NCBI GenBank assembly: GCA_017435965.1
Contig: JAFSEA010000096.1
Span: forward strand, 1 to 46,422
Direction: 5' to 3'
DNA from: Oscillospiraceae bacterium
GTDB lineage: Bacteria > Bacillota > Clostridia > Oscillospirales > JAAYXM01
Length of the DNA: 46,422 nt
A program made the translations under genes and the position numbers. Every line of letters starts with the position of its first letter. The stretch's first letter is position 1. Under the pieces are notes generated by a model, which made no database searches, was not told the origin of the DNA, and worked only from the letters and a program-made list of their open reading frames with translations. Positions 40,279 to 46,422 of this stretch are shown here, piece by piece.

Positions 40279-40307
40279 ATTATACTACATTTCATGCAGA
40301 ATAGCAA
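40279..40307 (-). promoter_or_regulatory. Promoter of the fic gene
   Basis: On the minus strand TTGCTA (40302-40307) and a perfect TATAAT (40279-40284), 17 bases apart, 27 bases before the GTG. Confidence 0.7.
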
Positions 40308-40387
40308 ATATTCCATATGTACATTTTGAAAATCTGACTTCCGGTTGACCTGATGTCGCTTTTTTCTTACGTTTTGTCGGATGCGTA

Positions 40388-40417
40388 TTGACAGCGTTGC
40401 TCGTTTTGAAGTACAAT
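40388..40417 (+). promoter_or_regulatory. Promoter of the second lyase gene
   Basis: TTGACA (40388-40393) and TACAAT (40412-40417) with an 18-base spacer, 40 bases before the ATG. Unlike the giant lyase promoter it has a full -35. Confidence 0.75.
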
Positions 40418-40456
40418 ATATAATAAGTAAGTATATACAAACGGAGGATGGAAATT

Positions 40457-43400
40457 ATGCTAAGAAGAATCATATCAACGGCACTTGTTCTCGCGCTCAC
40501 TCTCTCAACTGTACCTTTTTCTTTTGCTTCGGCAGAAGATGTGAAGGCGGAAGAAACGGAGGAAATCAGATTGACTGTCTATACAGAAGAAATGCGTGAA
40601 AACGCACGCCGCAACATTGAAAAATATGACTGGGCAAGGGAAGAACGTGACAAGGAGGTGGAAGCTGCCGAGCGTCACGTTGAAAACCTCGATATTCTCT
40701 ATGAGCGCATGCCCGGTGAGGGTATTCCCCGTTCATATACCATTGCAACTCTTCAGTCACCGGCAGAGATTACATACATCTGTCCCTACTGCAAGACAAA
40801 CCTTCAGAAAACCCACGGTGCATATTCCTGGAAGGTTGATATAATAAACCACCCCTGGAAAGTACAATGCCCCGAATGTGAAAGACGTTTTCCGTCAAAC
40901 GATTTTGAAGGCTTCTACAAGCTTGGACTTCTCCCTGACGGCACATTCGATGTGGAGCTTGCTCACGAGAAGAATGCAGAGCTTGTTGCAAAGGGTGAGA
41001 CGGGATATCTCGTAAATGTTCTTTATCCCGAAGTGGGTGAGACTCTCGGAATTCCTGCCGATGAAGTTGATACCTGGCTTGTTGACGACGGCTTTGGCTG
41101 GTCAATTGACGATAAGACCTGCGGCACAAAGTCCCTTCCGAAATATGCTCCCCTTGCATATTATATGCATCAGATGTGGGGCGTAAACGGAACTGCAAGG
41201 TCAACATATTCCCTTGCTATCTCCGAGCTTACAAAAGCATATCTCTATACGGGCGATAAGAAGTATGGCATTGCAGGGCTCATTCTTCTTGACCGTGTTG
41301 CAGATCTTTACCCCGGATATGACATAACAAAGGTAAGTCTTAATTATGCAAACTCCCACGGCGGCGGATATAGCGGCAAGACCGTCGGCTCTATCTGGGA
41401 GCCGGGTGTCGCAAACGTTCTTATTTATGCATACGATGCCTTTAAGCCTCTTCTCGGCGAGGCTGAGGTTATAGAATACCTGTCAAAAAAAGCAGAGCTC
41501 TATGGACTTGAAAACACAAAGACTTCAAAAGAGCTTATCCGCAAGAATATTGAGGACAATATCCTTCGTGAGACCTTTGAAGGCGCAAAGAGCTCTGACC
41601 TTCGCGGAAACTTCGGAATGCATCAGCTTTCCGTTGCTCTTGCGGCAGCTGCCCTTGACCGTGAGCCCGAGACAAGTGAGATGTTTGACTGGCTCGGAAG
41701 AGCAAATGCAGGATATGTCACCGAAAAACTTGTTGACCCCATTTATGGCCGTGAGTTTGACTCTTTCTGCGAAAGCTCCGGCGGTGAAATGCTCACAAAG
41801 TATGTAAACGATGTTGACCGCAACGGCTTTGGTAACGAGGTGGGCATCGGCTATAACAGAATATGGGTTGTAAACGGCCTTGAAGTTGCGGAAGTCCTTT
41901 ACCGCTACGGCTATAAGGGAGATCTCAACCTCTTTGAAAACCCCAAGTATAAAAAGATGTTCAATTCCATAATCAAGGAAACTGTCGGTCACGGCTACAG
42001 CCTCCATATCGGAGACTCCGGCTCTACTGCAAACAAATCTCTCTACAGCACCGCTGACGAAACTCTCCGAGCATTCTATATGCTCCGTGACCCACAGCTT
42101 GCACAGAACTACTATTACTCCGTTGGCGGAAACCTTGACGATGTATATATCGACATTTTCACAAATAACGACAGCTTAAAAGCCGATATTCAGGCGGCTG
42201 TTGATACCTATGGCGAGCTTGAGCTCAAGAGTGAAAACCTCACGGGCTTTGGTCTCGGAATACTCCGTGACGATATGGGCACGGGCAACGATGTATGGAT
42301 GAATTATGGTATCAGCAACACCTCTCACGCTCACCACGACATTCTTCAGCTTGGTATCAATGCTTATGGCTTCAACTTCACTCCCGACCTCGGATATCCC
42401 GAAGCAACGGGCTTTGACCCCAACCGCTATCAGTGGGTTATGAATACCATTGCCCACAATACAGTTTCCGTAAATGAAGAGTGGCAGGAAGGAATCCCCG
42501 GTGCAACACCTCTCCACTTTGACGATTCGGGAAAAGTAAAGGTTATGGATGTTGAAGCTCCCGAGGTCTATGACGAGGTAAGCGAATACAGAAGAAGCGT
42601 TGTAAATGTTTCCGTGAATGACAAGGACACATACACGGTTGACTTCTTCCGTATAAAGGGTGGCGATACTCATACCTACAGCTTCCATACCCAGTCACAT
42701 AAAGGCTATACCACGGAGGATTTCATTCTCATTCCCCAAGTTGATGAAAACGGTGCGTATGTCGGAACATATGCAGGTCGTGATGTGCCTTACGGCGAAG
42801 ACCCCAACAGCGATATAACCCACGCAAACTACAAGACGAAATATCCGCGAGGCTACACTTGGCTTACAGATGTAAACCGTGCAGAAGGACTTTCCGACGG
42901 AACATTTGCAGTTAACTTTGAGCAGACAGACTTTAATGACTGCCCTGTGGATGCAGAAGGTCTCAACTTGAAGTTTATTGCCCTTAACGACTGGACTCCC
43001 TCGGAGGTTGCTCTCATGAAGGGTTATGCACCGAGAACAAGCTCCAATAAGAACATCCCCGGTCTTGACTATATGCTCATCCATCGCAAGGGCAAAGACC
43101 TGGATACACTCTTTACATCTGTTATCGAACCGTATAGAAACGATGAATTTATACAGAATGCAAGTGAGGTTCCCGTTGTGAAGGTATCGGGACCTGAGAC
43201 TGCAAAGGATGTTGCAAAGGCAATAAAGGTAACACTCAAAGACGGAAAAATTGACTATATTGTATATGCAACAAACAATAAAGTTACATATAATGTTGAC
43301 GGTAAGTTTGACTTTGCAGGCTTTATCGGAGTATATAGCCTTGATGCTCTCGGTGAGAACACATATTCATATGTAAACGACGGCACTCTTATCGGAGAGA

Positions 43401-44170
43401 CCTCGGGAGAGAGTGCATACACGGGAAAAGTTCTTGATTTTACCCGTGATCTTCGAAGCGACAACACAATAACCGTGGCTCTTGACGGTGCATACAACAT
43501 TGATATTCTTCCGGGGAAATATATATACGTAGATAATGACGGTGAGCAGAACGGCGTTTATGAAATTGTTTCCGCAAAGCGTGAGGGCGAAAAGGTTGTT
43601 CTTGGTCTCGGTGACGTGAGCGTTATAAGAGGATATAAGGATAGCTCAAACCTCGCTCTCGGATTTGTGTATAACATCGCAGAGGGAAATACCTTCAGAA
43701 TTCCCCTTGCAACAGTGTTTGACGAGACTCCGGCGAAAGAAGGAAACATCACCCGTGCAGAGTTTGTTCGGGCGATAGTGAAAAAGCTCAACCTTACCGC
43801 AGAGACTGCCGGCAACTTCTCCGATGTTCTTCCTAATGAGGATTTTGCAAATGAAGTTGCAATCGCAAAGGCTCTCGGTATTGTAAACGGTGTGGGAAAT
43901 GATAAATTCCTCCCCAATGCCCCCATCACCCGTGAGGATATGATGGTGATTATCTACCGTGTAATCAAAGACACTATTGCCGAAATGCGGAACGACACAC
44001 AGGTCGTTCCCTACGAGGATTTTGCTGATGTTTCCGCTTATGCAAAGGAAGCAGTATCTGCACTTATTGCAGAGGGTATTATCAACGGCAGAAACGGACT
44101 TATTGTACCAAAGGGTTATGTGACATACAAGGAAACAGAGATTGTTATCTCAAGACTCCTTGCAAAATAA
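40457..44170 (+). CDS. SLH-anchored heparinase II/III-like lyase, short paralogue
   Basis: 1,237 residues. Signal peptide about 1-26. The catalytic part begins almost at once (T-V-Y-T-E-E-M-R) and aligns with residues 1555-2670 of the giant protein: zinc-ribbon-like C109-x2-C112 / C138-x2-C141, N385 and H389 in GNFGMHQ, H624-A-H626-H-D and H667-N-T-V. It lacks the long N-terminal binding array. The C-terminal anchor is damaged or minimal: only the second half of SLH1 (NITRAEF, from about 1095), a complete SLH2 (ITRED) and SLH3, whose TRAE-equivalent reads TYKE. Start at 40457 because GGAGG is nine bases upstream. Its own promoter and terminator make it a separate unit. Confidence 0.88.
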   Translation: MLRRIISTALVLALTLSTVPFSFASAEDVKAEETEEIRLTVYTEEMRENARRNIEKYDWAREERDKEVEAAERHVENLDILYERMPGEGIPRSYTIATLQSPAEITYICPYCKTNLQKTHGAYSWKVDIINHPWKVQCPECERRFPSNDFEGFYKLGLLPDGTFDVELAHEKNAELVAKGETGYLVNVLYPEVGETLGIPADEVDTWLVDDGFGWSIDDKTCGTKSLPKYAPLAYYMHQMWGVNGTARSTYSLAISELTKAYLYTGDKKYGIAGLILLDRVADLYPGYDITKVSLNYANSHGGGYSGKTVGSIWEPGVANVLIYAYDAFKPLLGEAEVIEYLSKKAELYGLENTKTSKELIRKNIEDNILRETFEGAKSSDLRGNFGMHQLSVALAAAALDREPETSEMFDWLGRANAGYVTEKLVDPIYGREFDSFCESSGGEMLTKYVNDVDRNGFGNEVGIGYNRIWVVNGLEVAEVLYRYGYKGDLNLFENPKYKKMFNSIIKETVGHGYSLHIGDSGSTANKSLYSTADETLRAFYMLRDPQLAQNYYYSVGGNLDDVYIDIFTNNDSLKADIQAAVDTYGELELKSENLTGFGLGILRDDMGTGNDVWMNYGISNTSHAHHDILQLGINAYGFNFTPDLGYPEATGFDPNRYQWVMNTIAHNTVSVNEEWQEGIPGATPLHFDDSGKVKVMDVEAPEVYDEVSEYRRSVVNVSVNDKDTYTVDFFRIKGGDTHTYSFHTQSHKGYTTEDFILIPQVDENGAYVGTYAGRDVPYGEDPNSDITHANYKTKYPRGYTWLTDVNRAEGLSDGTFAVNFEQTDFNDCPVDAEGLNLKFIALNDWTPSEVALMKGYAPRTSSNKNIPGLDYMLIHRKGKDLDTLFTSVIEPYRNDEFIQNASEVPVVKVSGPETAKDVAKAIKVTLKDGKIDYIVYATNNKVTYNVDGKFDFAGFIGVYSLDALGENTYSYVNDGTLIGETSGESAYTGKVLDFTRDLRSDNTITVALDGAYNIDILPGKYIYVDNDGEQNGVYEIVSAKREGEKVVLGLGDVSVIRGYKDSSNLALGFVYNIAEGNTFRIPLATVFDETPAKEGNITRAEFVRAIVKKLNLTAETAGNFSDVLPNEDFANEVAIAKALGIVNGVGNDKFLPNAPITREDMMVIIYRVIKDTIAEMRNDTQVVPYEDFADVSAYAKEAVSALIAEGIINGRNGLIVPKGYVTYKETEIVISRLLAK

Positions 44171-44185
44171 ACAGTAGCCTATATC

Positions 44186-44223
44186 AAAGAGCAGGAAATC
44201 ATTTTGGGTTTCCTGCTCTTTTT
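44186..44223 (+). terminator. Terminator after the second lyase gene
   Basis: AAAGAGCAGGAAA and TTTCCTGCTCTTT form a perfect 13-bp stem with a ten-base loop, then further T. Confidence 0.88.
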
Positions 44224-44287
44224 GCAGCCTGAAATATGTGAAAATAACTTTTTGATAAAAAAAGTACTGGAAAATAAGCAAAAAAGC

Positions 44288-44317
44288 CTTGATTTTTCGT
44301 GAGGAGGGGTGGTATAA
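44288..44317 (+). promoter_or_regulatory. Promoter of the last, truncated gene
   Basis: TTGATT (44288-44293) and TATAAT (44312-44317), 18 bases apart, 32 bases before the ATG. Confidence 0.7.
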
Positions 44318-44349
44318 TACGAAATATAACATCAGTTGGAGGTAATGAA

Positions 44350-46422
44350 ATGAAAAGATTATTATCAATGCTTCTTGCCATTGCCCTTGTTGTCGGAATG
44401 ATACCGGCAGTATTTGCAACAGAAGGAGAGGCAACACAACAGGATGCCGGAATCACCATTACATACGATGTAACAAAGAATTTCGGAACCTGGAACAATC
44501 AGACTGTTCAGTTTGCAGATTTCACCTATGAAGCCAATAACGGTTTGTGGGAGTATGTAGCAAACTCAAAAAATCTTCTCACAGCCGATAAAAGCGTGAC
44601 TATAAACTGGTCAGGTACCGATGGTATGCAGATGCGTGATTCGGGCAACTGGTGGGCAATCAAGATAATTGTCCCGAAGTCGGGTGTCTACACTCCGAAG
44701 ATAAACTATAGAGCTTATGATGAAGCGGCAATGCTTAATCTTTATCTTATAAAGAAAACAGGAGAGCTCAAGAGTGCAGATTTCACGTCAGATAATTCTA
44801 TCGGAAGCATAAATTGCTATAATTCTGAGTGTACTGCGGTAACCACACAGGAACCGTATGCACTCGAACCGTTATATATAGAAGCAGGTGAATACTATTT
44901 TGTCTATTCTACGGGTGAGAAGACAAGTCCCGGCGGAACAGGTTGGGTTTTCTTCGGAAACTTTACTCTTGACGGAAACGGCACAGATACCGTGCTTGCC
45001 TCGATTATAACAAACAAAACAGCTGTTGTTCCAATGGGAGAGAGTTGTAAGCTTGCATCCAAGCTTTACCTTAGCGATGGAAGTTGTGTGAGTGATGGTT
45101 ATGTACTTACATATGAATCTTCAGATAATGATATAGCGACGGTGGATGCAGATGGAAATATCACAAGTGTTGCAACCGGAAATGCGACTGTGACAGTCTC
45201 GATAACAAATGAAGCCGGTTATACCGTGAAGGCGGAAACGAATGTTGTGGTTAGTGATGGTGCAAGCCTTGTTTATGATTTTCCGTCCGGAATGAGAAGT
45301 TTGGGTATGAAATATCAGGCGGATACGACAGCATACCCACTTACACTTCTTGTAAGACCTGCAACAAAGGGATATAGCTTTCATTCTTCAAGCAATGTTT
45401 ATAATGATAGTTCTATACGGTACTATGACTTCGGTATGCAGCTCAGAAGAAATGTTTGGGTTGCGCTTGAAATTGATGTTCCGGTTGCAGGGGCATATGT
45501 AATCAAGATAAATTCGAGAAGCGGAACAAACTCCCGAATGAATATTAATATGAATGTGTACATATCCAAAGATGCAGCATCAACATCAAATGCGGATTTA
45601 ATCGGTTACTATAATGCATATGATACATCTCTTGCAAATTCAACAGATATAACTCCTGTTGTTGGTACTGTAAATATTGAGGAACCGGGCAAGTACATCA
45701 TTACCATAAAAAACAGCAGTTACTATTATGATGCAGCAAATGTATTGACATACAACAGCTCTGATGTCTATTCGACCTTTGGTATAATAGAACTCTGTGC
45801 AGGAAACAAAACCGCCGTTTATGATGCAGAAATCACTTCAACTGCATCCTCGATCAACGTTGACAAAAATGAAAATGCAACGGTCTCTGCAACAGGCTAT
45901 CTTTCCACCACAGCAGAGGCGGCAACGTTTACATATTCATCAAGCAACGAGAAAGTTGCAACAGTTGATGCGGAAAGTGGCGTTGTAACTCCTGTATCGG
46001 AAGGAAAAGTAACAATCACCGCAACTGCAACCGATGCAGACATTGCAAATACTCTTTCAACAGAAATTGAAGTAACCTGCAACAAACCCGGTGAAGCGGT
46101 AGCTGATACAATGGTAAACTTCGGAGCATTTGCGGAAACAGGAGGTACTGTATCGGTTAAAGGCAATGTTGATGAAGTAGCAATCGGAAGCAGTGTGGAG
46201 GTTTCTGCAACTGCAAACGACGGTTATGAATTTGCATATTGGAGAAACGCAAGCGGAAAGCACCTTTCATCAAATGCAACAGAAACCTTTAAGGTAAACA
46301 CAAACACAGCTGTTATCGCAGTATTTGACAAGGTGAAAGTAGAGGAAGGCGACACAACAGCACCGGTTTATTTCTATAACGAAAACGGCTCACTTATTGA
46401 GAAGAAGGATGTAGCACTCGGA
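44350..46422 (+). CDS. Secreted modular Ig-like/InlB-like repeat protein (3' truncated by window end)
   Basis: 691 codons are open to the last base. Signal peptide about 1-23 (LLAIALVVGMIPAVFA). A beta-rich domain at about 35-215 resembles region 1 of the 850-residue protein (I-I-V-P-K-S-G-V-Y, LNLYLIKKTGE, IEAGEYYFVY). A Big_2-like Ig domain (about 218-300: ESSDNDIATVDADGNITS) follows, then a second beta-rich domain (about 303-490), another Big_2-like domain (about 495-575: SSNEKVATVDAESGVVT) and InlB-like repeats (GYEFAYWRNASGK). SD TTGGAGG. It is a distant paralogue of the 850-residue gene. Any SLH anchor would lie beyond the window. Confidence 0.82.
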   Translation, partial: MKRLLSMLLAIALVVGMIPAVFATEGEATQQDAGITITYDVTKNFGTWNNQTVQFADFTYEANNGLWEYVANSKNLLTADKSVTINWSGTDGMQMRDSGNWWAIKIIVPKSGVYTPKINYRAYDEAAMLNLYLIKKTGELKSADFTSDNSIGSINCYNSECTAVTTQEPYALEPLYIEAGEYYFVYSTGEKTSPGGTGWVFFGNFTLDGNGTDTVLASIITNKTAVVPMGESCKLASKLYLSDGSCVSDGYVLTYESSDNDIATVDADGNITSVATGNATVTVSITNEAGYTVKAETNVVVSDGASLVYDFPSGMRSLGMKYQADTTAYPLTLLVRPATKGYSFHSSSNVYNDSSIRYYDFGMQLRRNVWVALEIDVPVAGAYVIKINSRSGTNSRMNINMNVYISKDAASTSNADLIGYYNAYDTSLANSTDITPVVGTVNIEEPGKYIITIKNSSYYYDAANVLTYNSSDVYSTFGIIELCAGNKTAVYDAEITSTASSINVDKNENATVSATGYLSTTAEAATFTYSSSNEKVATVDAESGVVTPVSEGKVTITATATDADIANTLSTEIEVTCNKPGEAVADTMVNFGAFAETGGTVSVKGNVDEVAIGSSVEVSATANDGYEFAYWRNASGKHLSSNATETFKVNTNTAVIAVFDKVKVEEGDTTAPVYFYNENGSLIEKKDVALG

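Overview
The window looks like a chromosomal segment of a low-to-mid-GC Firmicute, probably an anaerobic, uncultured-type gut or rumen Clostridia member. This rests on the Gram-positive-type ribosome binding sites (GGAGG), consensus sigma-A promoters, three-repeat SLH (S-layer homology) anchors, a short Clostridia-type NadB, a NiaR repressor, and a DAHP synthase with a fused regulatory domain. No rRNA, tRNA, CRISPR array, transposase or phage gene was seen. Genus cannot be named from sequence alone.

Region 1 (1-1173): the tail of a Pro/Glu/Thr-repeat protein and a DUF975-type membrane protein. Region 2 (1204-7887): a complete transcription unit for aromatic amino acids, aroF-tyrA-aroB-aroA-aroC-pheA. 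It has a perfect-consensus promoter, a 23-codon leader peptide rich in Phe and Tyr, mutually exclusive antiterminator and terminator hairpins, and a strong terminator after pheA. aroD, aroE and aroK are absent and must lie elsewhere. Region 3 (7897-13680): a probable envelope operon of GtrA, a GT2 glycosyltransferase, a GT39-like membrane glycosyltransferase, a DUF4163/DUF3298-type lipoprotein, an Ig-like membrane-anchored protein and two half-length TauE/SafE permeases. Region 4 (13687-18360, minus strand): the de novo NAD operon nadA-nadB-nadC-niaR with repeated putative operators at its promoter, followed by a LysR regulator. Region 5 (18371-21423, minus strand): two tandem, diverged NagA-type deacetylases and an HD-domain phosphohydrolase.

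Region 6 (21445-46422) is the accessory, surface-polysaccharide part. It holds an SLH protein of unknown function, a patatin-like lipase, an AraC regulator with a cupin-like sensor region, and, divergent from the regulator, a 13-kb operon. That operon encodes a 2,971-residue SLH-anchored heparinase II/III-like lyase, a secreted 850-residue protein sharing its N-terminal module, and a cytoplasmic TIM-barrel hydrolase. A Fic protein separates this from a second 1,237-residue SLH-anchored paralogue of the lyase, and the window ends inside another secreted modular protein. The simplest reading is a cell-surface system that binds and cleaves an acidic polysaccharide and finishes product breakdown inside the cell. 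No sugar transporter is present, so import must be encoded elsewhere.

The strongest unusual signals are: the ribosome-mediated Phe/Tyr attenuator, of a type uncommon in Firmicutes; an unnamed module of about 350 residues, duplicated in tandem in the giant lyase and reused in its neighbour; two copies of a 25-bp palindromic repeat embedded in-frame in the giant lyase gene, with a compensatory base-pair change between them; and a lyase paralogue whose first SLH repeat is cut in half.
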